This document shows, piece by piece, positions 12,401-23,261 of a stretch of DNA of 30,425 nt. The notes beneath the pieces were generated by a model, which had not been told where the DNA came from, ran no database searches, and was given only the letters and a program-made list of their open reading frames with translations. Numbering within the stretch: the first letter of the stretch is position 1; every line of letters starts with the position of its first letter. The translations under genes and the position numbers were made by a program. The stretch comes from Polysphondylium violaceum (Eukaryota; Evosea; Eumycetozoa; Dictyosteliales; Dictyosteliaceae): contig AJWJ01000278.1 of assembly GCA_000277445.1 (NCBI GenBank), positions 1-30,425 of the forward strand. Reading direction: 5' to 3'.

Positions 12401-15400
12401 AGATTTCTGGAATCTCAATTGTACCTGGGATTAAACCACCATCTTGATAATCATTAATATATGGATCGGGTACATCATCTGAGGGTAAGGAAAATCTTGT
12501 TTCTTGGAATCCTTTTCTCAAGATAAAGTTTTCAGTAATACCAGTAGCTTCATTTGGACGAGAATCAAATAATGATAAATCAAAATTACCTGATGCTCTT
12601 TGTTCTGTCCATTTGTAACCTTGAGGAAGTTCAGAGAAACCAATATGATAGAATCCAGCTTTTAAATTACTAAACATAAAACGTCCATTGGCATCTGTAT
12701 AAATTGGTGCAATTTGTTTTCCATCAACGTCTTTGGCAATTTGGTTATCAAAATCATAAAGAATTGCTTTAACATTTGGAACACCTGGTTCATCTGCATC
12801 AACAAAACCATTCTGGTTTAAATCATACCAAATTAAATCACCAACGGAATAAGTGTCTGGTTTGAAAAAGCCAGCATTTGCATTTGGGAAAATTAAAGAA
12901 GCTTTAGCTCCGGTACTACGATCAGACACTGTAGTTGGCTCTGCAAAAGATGCAAGAGAAATTGGGGGTGTACGATGAGTAGTTGGATCAGCATAACTAT
13001 TTACTCTACTGGGACCACTTGATGGTACAGGTGAGGGATTGAAACCGGGTGGTGGAGTAAAAGTAACAATATATTCTTCATTTTTCAAAAAATCAAACAA
13101 ATAACGGCCAGAGTCATCTGTTTTTACAGGTTTAACAGTTTCACCAAAGATATCAGTAACTGGACCACCTGAACTAGTCATAATAGAAACTTGGACACCA
13201 TTTATAAATGGCTCATTGGATTGATAAACTCCATCACCATTTAAATCATTCCATACAAATCTACCAATTGCATAAGTTGGTGTGTAATAGAGACCCAAAT
13301 CTTCTTTATCATTAAAATATTTGGCTTCAAGAGATTCAGTTGGTAAAGTTATATGAACTTTTGGTGAAGTTGGTGATAATTCAAAAACAGCCGTAGTCTT
13401 GCTTGCTGAATTAATGCCATTGGTAATTATGTATCCTGGAGGAACACCAAATTCAATTTTATATTTACCTGGGGGAAGATTGTCAAAATAATAATTACCA
13501 TTATGATCGGTAAATGTAGTTTGAGGAGATCCTCCATTTTGTGGTAAAAGGGTAACTTTAATACCATTGACACCTCTTTCACCAGCATCTAAAACACCAT
13601 TTCTATCGGGGTCTATCCAAACTTGATCACCAACAGCATAGGTTTGTGATTTTTCAATGAGACCAAAATCAACATCTGGTCTAATCAATGAAGCTGTAAC
13701 TGGATAATTATTATTGTTGTTGACCATACCTGGTGAACCTACCAATACTCCAAAAATACCAGTTGTATTAGTTTGATCCGTTGGATATTTGTTTAATGAA
13801 GATAAAACATAACCAAATGGTAAACTTGATAACTGGACATAATAATATCCACTTGGAACTTTATCAAAATAATACATTCCTTTAAAGTCAGTATTTGTTG
13901 AAGCGACTAGTTGATTTTTATCATTGTAAAGGTAAATATTAACACCAGGAACTGGTAAATCACCTTGGTCAAAAATTCCATTTCCATTACTATCTATAAA
14001 TACTCTCTTACCAATAGCCAATACTCTATTTGTTGGTATTGGGGTTGGGGTACCAGTAGTAAAGGTACTAGATGTTGTCCCTGGAGTTGGGGTTGGTGGT
14101 GCAGTAGATATACTTGATCTAGTTGTAACAGGACCAGTTGTCATTGAAATGGTTGTAGTTGAAGCACCTGTAGTACTACTAGTAGTAGTACCAAAAGTAG
14201 AGCTAGTTGTACTTATAAAAGGGGTTGGAGCAAATAGACCACCAACAATACTATTAATTGAAAAATGTACAGTACATTTACCAGATATTCTATCAGGAGT
14301 AAAAGGATCAATGATTGATATAGATTTTACTACTCTATTGGAACCCAATGGAATGGTATCCAAACTCTTGTTTATAGATGGAGGTGGAAGATTATCAAAT
14401 AGAGTAAAAGTTGGAGTCATTCCATTTGATAATACCCAACTTGTTGAATCACCAAATCCCATTGAAGGTGACCAAGTATATCCTTGTGGAACATTTCCAA
14501 ATCTAATAATAAATTGACCTGGAACAATGTTTTTAAAACTAAATGAACCAACATTATTAGTTTTTGAAGCAGGAATAATATTTCCATATAAATCACGGGC
14601 ATTGGATAAATCTGGATTTAATAAAGATGCATATGCATTTTGAATAAAGGTACTTTCAAATACATTTTTAACACCGTCGGCAGAGTTATCAAACCAAAGA
14701 TAACCAGATATATCATAGATGTTTGAATACTCTAGACATGGATTTGTTTGTGGTACACATATTGGTGTGATTGTGTCATTCTGATATTTACAAACATAAC
14801 CCTCGTCACATGGATAGTGGAAACAATTTCTTGGTGGAGGAATTAAAAGGCATTCTTCACCATCGCCCATAACAACACATTGATAACCAGGCAAACAAGA
14901 GGTCCCGCAATCTGGACGTCTACGACATTTGAGTTGTTGCTTTTTATTATGAATACAATCATAACCTCTTGGACACAAAACATCTTCACAAGTTGGTACA
15001 TCTGGTATACAAACTGTATCAAAATCATCTGTAACTGAGCAAATGTAACCTCTTGCACATTTAACATTATGACATGGAGGAGTAATTGGTCTACATTTAG
15101 GTAAACCCGATTCTTTGCAAATATGACATTCATATCCTTTTGGACAATAAACGTCATCACATGTTTGAAAATCTCTTTTACATTTTGGTTGGCCAGTTTG
15201 GTGACAAACATGACATTCATATCCTTTTGGACAATAAACATCATCACATGTTAATGTGATTTTCTTACATTTTGGAATACCTTGTATGGGACAAATAAAA
15301 CATTCATAACCTCTTGGACAGCTAACTTGGCTACAATGTAATGGTTCACAACTCTTGAAAGCTTGTTTATGTTTATAATGAGTTTTACATTGATAACCTT

Positions 15401-17124
15401 TTGGACAATTAAATTCATTACATGATGAAAGAGATGATGAGGTTTCATTACAATATCCTATACCATTTGAAACGGTACAATAAAAACCTTTTGGACAATC
15501 AAGTCTTGAACATATATTTTCATTTTGATTTTGATTTTGATTTTGAATTAAAACAATTGGTTGTGGAGTCGAATATGAAATTGGTTGTGGAGTTGGTTTA
15601 ATTGGATTTGATAAACAATATCTTTTACCATCATTTTTAACTTGACAATAATAATCTAGAGGACAATGAACATTTTCACAACCCAATGGTTCATTATAAT
15701 TGATTGGTTGAGAAAGTGGTTGATCAATTTGTTGTTGAATTTTTTCAATTGGTCTATTTACTAGATCAATATTTATATCAATCAATTTTTTATCAGAATA
15801 TAATAACCAAACTGAAATACCTAAATTTCCATTTTTTCCATTTGCCCCTACACCCATTTGCATTAGCATATCATATTGTAAGCCATTGAATAAAACAGAT
15901 TGTTCAGTATTACAACCGTTACCAATCCATTTAGAGTTTGATAGTATTGGTCTATAATATTTCCAAGTTGATGGATCAACAAATCCCATTGGAACATACG
16001 CAAATTCTCCCAATTCTTTTCTATTTGATATATAATTTTCAACAGGTTCAAATTCAAAATAAATTTTCCAAAATGATGAACAATCTGAAGGATTTTGAAT
16101 AGAATGAATAGTTCCTGTTAAAATTAATTTACCATTTGAATACTCTGATAAAATACCACTATCTCCGTCAAAATCCCATGATAATTGATTATTTAATAGA
16201 TTATTTTGTTCTGGTGTCCAAAATGAATGGCCACCTGAATCACCTCCAAGAGAACGATCTGCTTGAGCACTATAAACATGATAATTTTTAATTAAAGTTG
16301 TTAAAGCTTGGCTACTATCATCTAGTACCTGTAATAAATTTCTTCTATTATTCAATTTTAATATTTGATGTTTAATAGATTCTTTATATAAAAGATATGA
16401 TTCTGAATAATGAATTTTGATTAAATCAATGAAAATATCAGATCCTTGTTGAATATCTTGAAAATCTGGATGATATATTCTAAAACCATTATAATTTCCA
16501 ATCAATGGTAATGGTAATTTTGCCTAGTTAATTGTAGTTAATTAATAATATGAATATTAATTTTAATTTAAAATTAATAATTACATTTATCCATTCATTT
16601 ATTGGTAAAGATTTTAAATTTATTGTAGATAATAAACTTTTGGTTGGGCCATATTCTTTTCCATCATTTGTAAATTGTATAATTAATTGTGGTGGCTGAG
16701 TATTATTTGTATATATTTTAAATGATAAATATGAAAACTAAAAAAAAGTAAATTATTAGTGAATTGAAAAGTATTTTATTAAAAAACAATTGATAAATAC
16801 AAATGAAGAATTAAAAGTAAATTGATTTGTGATAAATTCAAAACCATCCAATAAATGGAGAGATTTAAAATGAATTGAATTTTTTGAATTATTATAAGTT
16901 GGAAATTTATTCTCCAAATCAAACAATGCATTACTTGATGTAAATGAAACAGAGCTATGATCTTTAAATCCAGATTCTAAATAATCATTATAAATTATAA
17001 TTTCTGAATCTAAACTATTATCGTTATTGTTATTATCAATCGCATTAATTTGAGGAAAAAATATTATTCCAAAAATTCCAAATATCCAAAGGATATTGAT
17101 TATTTTGATATAATTTAATTTCAT
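6447..17124 (-). CDS. Giant secreted SdrD_B-repeat protein, colossin-like (3517 aa)
   Basis: Exons 17124-16801, 16737-16585 and 16523-6447 join in phase 0 to 3517 residues. Residues 1-28 form a signal peptide ending near INA. Residues 290-410 look like a secreted beta-sandwich (DPSTWKYYRP, then GVGANGKNGNLGISVW), a pattern I associate with bacterial exported proteins. Residues 437-760 hold ten cysteine repeats of the type CxxVxCPxGYxC, as in dictyostelid follistatin-like proteins. A first SdrD_B repeat (760-855) and a Ser/Thr/Pro linker (about 927-987, likely O-glycosylated) follow. Then come fourteen SdrD_B/Cna-B-like repeats (990-2955), each roughly IGxxVWxDxNxxGxxD ... KTDxxGxYxFDNxPxGxYxVxF. 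Residues 2958-3400 form a propeller-like module (SVYGVAYDKVEDYIYSATY; GDMLYACKDATG; GQGPGNGEFFNDNF), then a sixteenth repeat and the end. No transmembrane segment or GPI signal follows, so it is probably released into the matrix. D. discoideum colossins share the SdrD_B arrays; whether this is an orthologue is not decidable here. Confidence 0.88.
11914..12015 (-). repeat. Tandem 51-nt duplication inside the giant gene
   Basis: Two adjacent in-frame copies of a 51-nt unit encode the 17-residue peptide IPNPFGSASDVSGSDLA and a near copy of it. They lie in a Ser-rich linker between SdrD_B repeats 6 and 7. The copies differ at only a few positions, several of them synonymous, so the duplication is young relative to the divergent SdrD_B repeats around it. 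Confidence 0.75.
14725..15695 (-). repeat. Block of ten follistatin-like cysteine repeats
   Basis: Within the giant gene, ten units occur in a row: CENVHCPLDYYC, CSRLDCPKGFYC, CNEFNCPKGYQC, CSQVSCPRGYEC, CDDVYCPKGYEC (twice), CHNVKCARGYIC, CEDVLCPRGYDC, CGTSCLPGYQC and CFHYPCDEGYVC. The two CDDVYCPKGYEC units are nearly identical over more than 70 nt (around 15130-15250), which suggests a recent duplication or gene conversion. Such modules occur in dictyostelid spore-coat and other secreted proteins, where the cysteines form disulfides. Confidence 0.8.
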
Positions 17125-18580
17125 CTTGTTGTGATGAGAAAATTAAATATAATCTTTAGAAATTATATTAACAATCTCTTTCTGTTTATCAGATTATTAT
17201 TGATATTGATATTGATTATGATGGTGATAATGATGGATAAAAAATAATATGCATAAATTGTATTGTGATAATGACAATGAAAATGAAAAAAATAATTTAA
17301 ATAATGTGGATAAATGTGGCTAAGAGTAGGTCACCCCAACTCTATTGCTTGAGTATAATATACTGTATTGTGCGCGGTGAATAACTCTATCAATTTTGTG
17401 TGTGTGAGGGTGTATATTTTCCATACCATTTTTGATTCAATTTTACTCTTTTTTTTTTTTGTTAACCACACTTGCATTCACCCTCACACACTCTCTTTTC
17501 CCTCATCTGTTTTTTAATATTCACGCTCATCACTCTAAATAATCAAAATTGTAAACATAACTTGCATACGATGAGGGAGTGTTGTGTAGTGGATCAAAAT
17601 AGAAAAAAAAAAAAAAAAAAAAAAAAAGAATTTTATTCGTAAAAATAAAAAAACATAATTTTTGCATATTAATTAAACTTTCCCACCCTTGTACATATAA
17701 GGTGCCACCAAAGTTTTTGAAAAAAAAAAAAAAAAAGTTAGTATTACTTTTCATTTATATATTATCATTTCGTTCAACACCTACTATAGCAGAAGACCCC
17801 TTATTTATATATACATTCAACACACCACTCATATTCATTACTCTATAAAATGAGGTAAAGTATCGGAGCTGCTACCCCTTTTTCGCCCACACTATGCAAA
17901 AACATAAATGCACACACACACACACATAAATATATCCTCATTGATCATCAAATATAGGTGTGGGTATTTATAGCCATATCGAAATCATTTTCAAAACACA
18001 CATATTCTTATATACACAAACCAAAAGTATACTACAAAAGTACACTTTTTTTTTTAACGGTGTAATGGTAGAATATACTAAGGTGTGTAGCGTGAGTGTA
18101 GTTACCTATAATGCCTATTAGTACCACGATCTTTAGTTCTCTCCTTTTAAACTACCTACTACTATTTATATTTCGACCTTAACTTTTTAGATAGATTTTA
18201 TACAAAATAACAAAATCAACAAAAGAAATGAATTCTTGAAAATTATTTTAGCAATAATAATATCAATCTCAATAGCAATTTACCAAAAATCATTATTTTC
18301 TCAAGAAAAAGAAGTGTGCTCTGTTGTTGTTTCTTTTGTTTTTTTTTTTTTTTTTTGTGATTTTTATTTTTTTGACCACGATTACAATAATTTTTTTTTT
18401 TCCTATATCGATCGGCTTAAGATAAAATTCGGTATTTTTTCTCTCTGGTCTTTTCTTTTTTTTTCTAGGATTACTCTTTTGTTGATTGTATTTTATTATT
18501 GTACACTGGCAATATTTATTTATTTAAATTTTATTATTTATTTATTCGAACATATCCAATAACCACCATATATATATCTT
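17125..18580. promoter_or_regulatory. Long divergent intergenic region with G/T-rich elements
   Basis: 1456 nt separate the giant gene from the FtsX-like gene, by far the longest gap here, and no coding exon is supported. A 13-nt GTGTGTGAGGGTG at 17400-17412 is matched by its exact reverse complement at 17479-17491. Further CACACCC-like stretches occur near 17885 (CGCCCACAC), 17957-17965 (GGTGTGGGT) and 18083 (GGTGTGTAG). These resemble the C/A-rich (G-box) sites of the dictyostelid transcription factor GBF, which drives post-aggregative genes. An A25 tract lies at 17603-17627 and (CA)8 at 17911-17926. The last 350 nt are T-rich and probably hold the core promoter and leader of the downstream gene. 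Function is inferred from motif resemblance only. Confidence 0.5.
17911..17926. repeat. (CA)8 dinucleotide run
   Basis: Sixteen nucleotides of uninterrupted CA lie in the divergent intergenic region, within a cluster of C/A-rich motifs. It may be a plain microsatellite or part of a CA-rich regulatory element; the sequence does not separate the two. Confidence 0.85.
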
Positions 18581-21500
18581 ATGAAAAAAACAAAATATTC
18601 ACATTTGTCAAATGATGACAATGATGATGATGAAAATAATATTAACGTAAATAATAACAATAGTAAAAACTATGATGATCATAAATCACATCTTTTAGGG
18701 GATAATCACGATGGATTTGGTGAATTTGACTCTTCATTCAACAATACATTTCAAAGTAATAGTAATAGTCCACAATTTAATAATGGATCAAGTAAATATC
18801 AAAAACTAAGAGATGAAGACATGGATGACAATGATGATTCATCACCATCCACCTATTCAAATCCACACACAGATTCACCATTCCTAAAGAGTAATGGATT
18901 GGGTGGCAAAACATCTTCCCTTTCATCATTTGAAACATTTTCATTGGGTCATGGTCACAAGATCGATAGAGAAAAAGACGATGGTTCAAGTAGTTTTAAT
19001 ATGAGTACAGTTAAAGGTTTTTTCCAATATCTTTATGTATCTCTTCGTTATACTCTCTATGGTGATCTTAGAGTGGCTTTAAAATATGTTCATAATAATT
19101 CTAAAAGAAATAAGAAAAGTTTATTGTTAGGTTTATTTACTATATTTTTAGTAGTTTTATTTATTAGGTATGTATATATATATTGAGAGATATATAGATC
19201 TTTAAGATATACTAATATATCTTGATCTATAGTTTTTTACAAAATTTAATTCAAGCAAGTCCAATAGTTTTTTTAAAATTATCAGAAGATCAAACTGGTG
19301 AATTGGATTTAGTGATTACAGGTGATCCAAATAATTATGGATCAGCAAATACATCATTGCTATTGGCAACACCAGTCTATGAAACCTCTAGTGAAGAGGC
19401 GCAATATAATAAAGTGGACACACGGGAAAAACTGGCAGAGGCGATGGATGAAAATGATTTCAATGGAGTGAGTACAGATCAACAAATAAGTCGTGCAACA
19501 TCACTACTCGATGTAGTCAAGGATACAGTGGCAAGTGTAAATAATCAATTGAATTTCATTGGAGATTTGTCTGGGTATTTTGTAAATTCAACGTTTTTAA
19601 ATCAAACCCTTTATGGCGCATCCACAGTGCATGGCGTGGCACCAAGATGGTTGTCGATTGGTAATATAAAGAATGCCAACACTGATATTTCTGCCTCGCT
19701 AATATTGATGGTCATGAATACAAATCTCGAGAAATCATTAAATCTTGGCAGAGGATGGACACATCCTGCCTTGGTGGGCAACCAAATCCACATCACCAAA
19801 TCTTTTCTCACCCGTATTGGCGTGGAGCCAAACAAGGGTGAATCTGTTCATCTTCACATGAGCTTTGTAGATGTGCTCGAAAGATTGGGTACTCAAGCAT
19901 TACCCACCGTAAAAGATATCACCAATGTCATTGAACAATACACTCAACAACCAATACCAGATTCCTTCAACATCACTGCCTTGGTCGACATTTACCAATC
20001 CATCTATCCATCGAAAAACATGACTCAAGTCTTGACCGATATGTTTGACAATGGTATCAATATCACTAAAATCGATGCAACCACCTACAGCTATATCATC
20101 TTTCCAAAAATCATTATCTCCAACTATTATAGCTTCTTTGAAAACGATTTAACCATTGACAAGGAATTGGTTGTTGTCGATGCCATCAAATCTAGTGGGG
20201 GTAAATTCCCTAATTCCATTGGTAACGTTGGTGTATTAGAGTCTAGTTTTGTCGAGCAATTGATTGTCGAAAAACTCGACAATATTAGCCAACAACTCAA
20301 CTCGAGCGTCTTTCAAAATATTGTTCAATTGGCAGAGTTTGTTGAATCTATTTACCCAAACAACAACTATTCCATGATCATAGATCAAGTGATTAATCTC
20401 CAAGATAGAATAACCAACTTCACTCGACAATTTAAAATTGACTACTACTCTATGAGTAGTGTGGTCATGTTGCAGAATCGTGTTAAAATCTACACTGCCT
20501 CTGATCAAGAGATGATGAATGGATTCATGGCATTTACCAACCAAATTGCTTCGAGATTGGGCTACAGCTATCCAGTGACCTTTACCACTCCCCTCTCTAC
20601 CACTGTTCAAATGTTTATGTATACCAAGCTATCGTTGAACCAAATATTCAATTGTGTGGCCACTGTACTCTTGGTATTGGGTGCCCTCATGATCTATAGT
20701 TTACTCTTGAGTGATGTCGAGGGTAAAACATTTGAATATGGTATGCTTAGAGCCCAGGGTATGAGACACTATGCTTTGATATTGTTGTTGCTCTCTCAAG
20801 CACTCTATTTCAGTATACCAGGTATCATATTTGGTCTATTCTTTGGCTGGTGTGTCTACTCTGTTGTTGCCTACTTTGTCTATTGTAAATTTGTATTGTT
20901 ACCCATTGATCTCACCTTTTACTCTACTTCTATTATCTCTGGTTTGTTTATGGGTCTACTCATGCCAATCGTTGCCAACATTGCCCCCATTCAACGTGCA
21001 CTCTCCCGTACTCTCAGAGATGCATTGGATGTATATCATCAAGTGAAAAACGAAACCATTGTAAAGATTATGAAACTAGAAGAGATTGGTCTCGATGTAT
21101 TGCAAACATTATTGGCTGTGATGGCTGTCGGTGTCGGCTTTACGGTTTATTACCTGATTCCTTTGTCATTTACATTTAGAAACTATGGTCTATTCTTTGG
21201 CATTCTCACTGGTATTCTGATGGGAATGTTGTTTGGTATGTCTATGTTGGCCCAAGCCATCCAACCATTTGTCGAAAAGGCCGTTATCTTTTGCTTGATT
21301 CTCGGTAAAGACAGAAAGAGTCTTTACAATTTGGTGAGAAAGAATCTCTTTTCTCACTCGAGTAGAAACTCAAAGACTGCCACCATGTTGACTATTAGTT
21401 TGACATTTGTCATCTTTACCGGTTGCGTCTTTAGACTTCAAGGTCACAATATCCAAGAACTCGTCCGTTTGGGTATTGGTAGTGATGTGGCTGTCGTGGC

Positions 21501-22821
21501 TACAAGCACATTTAATCCTATACCCGAGGACAAGATTCGTGCTTTTCTTGATAATGACATTGCAAACAATACCCAATCCATCGTGACAAGTTACTCGACA
21601 GTCACATTCCCGCTGGACAAGATTATGAATATCCGTTCCACCCATCTCACCACACTGGCTAGTTACCCCGATGTACCCGTCCGTGTCTATGGTGTAGAAC
21701 AAAACTTTTTGTCTAGTGTCTTCTTAGATTTCTATGATTACACGGAATTGAGCAAATCTTTGAATTTCCCCTCTATCAAAGGCACCAGTACACCCGATGT
21801 AATCTCTAGTCTCTATGTCAACCAACACAAACAAACCATTCCTGAAGACGTGGGCGGTGTCATTGTGCCACCCCCCTCTGTCATTTCCAACGGTAGTGTG
21901 TTGTATGAACCAGATAATCCTATTTGGTGGTGGGTAAGAAACCATTTAAACAATACCTATGTCTATAAAAACTATACAGACATGGTGATTAGTGAAGCTT
22001 TTAGATTGACAAGTGGTGCAGACACCAATACTCCCTTTTCCTTGGTGATTAAATACAAACAATTTGAAGGTGCCCTCAATGTCTTGAATCTCCTCAGCAA
22101 ACCCCAATCCATGGTTGGCATGTTTCCCTCGTTCTTTTTCTCTACCTACTCGCAAACATCGTGGAACTCTCCCGTTTTGGTAAACATTGACGAGTTTTAC
22201 AATATCATGAACTTGGTCTTTTCCCTAACCAGTGATCCAGCCGTTCAATTGCCAGCCGTTCCACCCAAATCCAAGATACTTGTAAAGTTAAAGGCCAGTG
22301 CTACCCAAAGTCAACGTGACAATGTTATCAATGGCATTAGAAACTTTATCAAAACCGACAACATCCAAGTTGTCGACACTCAATTCCTACTAAACAACAC
22401 GGAGACTGCCATCACCATTTTGAATCTCTTTTTCTATGTGGTCAGCAGTGCCAGTATTATCCTCTGTTTCTTTATGCTCTGGGTATCGTTTTCAGCCAAC
22501 ATTCATGAAAACTCTTGGGAGTTTGGTGTCCTTAGATCCATTGGTTTGACCAGTTTCCAAGTGACTCGTGTATATATCTATGAGGCTTTGGTTTTAATTT
22601 TCTCTTCCATGATATTGGGTCTTTGCATTGGTTTGGGTATTGCACTCACCCTCACTCTTCAATTTGATCTATTCACAGAGTTGCCATTCTCTTTTGAATT
22701 CCCCTATATCATGTTTATCGGTGTTTTAATTTCTTCTATTTTTATTGCCATCTTTGTTTCCTATCAATCTTCAAAAGAATATAGAGAAAGAATGATTGCT
22801 TCTGTATTAAAAGGTAAATAA
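18581..22821 (+). CDS. Duplicated FtsX-like (ABC3-type permease) membrane protein
   Basis: Exons 18581-19167 and 19233-22821 join in frame (65-nt intron) to 1391 residues. The first 150 residues are an acidic Asn/Asp/Ser-rich cytosolic tail. TM1 (about 181-197) spans the splice junction. A large extracytosolic domain (198-665) follows, then three helices with the FtsX signature FEYGMLRAQGMRHYALILLL near 700. Further helices follow (about 755-890), then a second unit: a helix near 913-930, another large outer domain (931-1255), and three final helices with FGVLRSIGLTSFQVTRVYIY near 1300. This is the layout of bacterial LolC/MacB-type permeases in tandem. No Walker A/B ATPase is encoded here or nearby, so transport, mechanotransmission or a purely structural role all remain possible. 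Asn-x-Ser/Thr sites are frequent in the outer domains. The middle of exon 2 is noticeably richer in CTC, GCC and GTC codons than its ends. AATAAA overlaps the stop. Confidence 0.85.
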
Positions 22822-23261
22822 TAAATTTTTAAAAAATCTATTAACTATAATTGTATTTATGGTTGTTTATTTATTATTATTTTCATTTGGACTGTTTTTT
22901 ATTATTACAAATGTTTTTATTACTATTTTTGAATTAATTACACAAAAACATGAGAAAATGTAAAGGAAAACAAAGAAAAAGAAATGGGTGAAAGTTTTAC
23001 ACAAGCTGTTAAAAAACGAGGCTATTCAAAAGGTAAAGAAACAATTGTAGAAATGGAATCAGAATTATATTTACTGCTTTACAACTAATTCAAGACAATA
23101 ATGTTTTATTTGATTTTGATTATGATTTTTTTAAAGACAAGACTTTTTAGGCTTCAATAGATTAATATTTATTATATAAAAAATAAAATAACTTTTACAT
23201 GTGTAGTCATGTCAACCAACTACTGTTACTATTTACAAAATCAAAAACAATTTATTTCATT
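22822..23261. other. Convergent intergenic region
   Basis: This lies between the 3' ends of the FtsX-like gene and the CIAO2B gene. It is mostly A/T-rich 3' flank, but it contains a coding-like island at 22984-23150, described separately. No RNA gene or repeat is recognised. Confidence 0.6.
22984..23150 (+). other. Unexplained coding-like island (possible tiny gene or relic)
   Basis: An ATG at 22984 opens a 34-codon frame (MGESFTQAVKKRGYSKGKET..., ending 23088) of ordinary, non-repetitive composition. A second open stretch in another frame (23064-23150, containing FTALQLIQDNNVLFDFDYDF) overlaps its end. The local base composition is less skewed than the surrounding flank, which suggests past or present coding. 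A GT...AG pair exists but would give an implausibly short intron of about 34 nt. I recognise no family. It could be a decayed gene fragment, a small real gene, or chance. Confidence 0.3.

Noticed and set aside
16240-16523. PA14/fibro-slime domain at the start of the giant protein
   Set aside because: First considered because psi-type dictyostelid factors have one before cysteine repeats, but the characteristic motifs are not visible; the DPSTWKYY / GANGKN pattern fits another module better.
17603-17627. A25 tract as a retroposed poly(A) tail
   Set aside because: No processed gene body precedes it, and such homopolymers are common throughout this window.
18236-18562. Open frame of 108 codons upstream of the FtsX-like gene
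   Set aside because: It has no ATG start, is almost entirely Phe/Ile/Leu/Tyr from T-rich DNA, and lies where the promoter and leader are expected.
18581-22821. Bacterial contamination as the source of the FtsX-like gene
   Set aside because: The gene has a typical dictyostelid GT-AG intron within TM1, an Asn/Asp-rich tail, and AT-rich flanks continuous with neighbouring eukaryotic genes.
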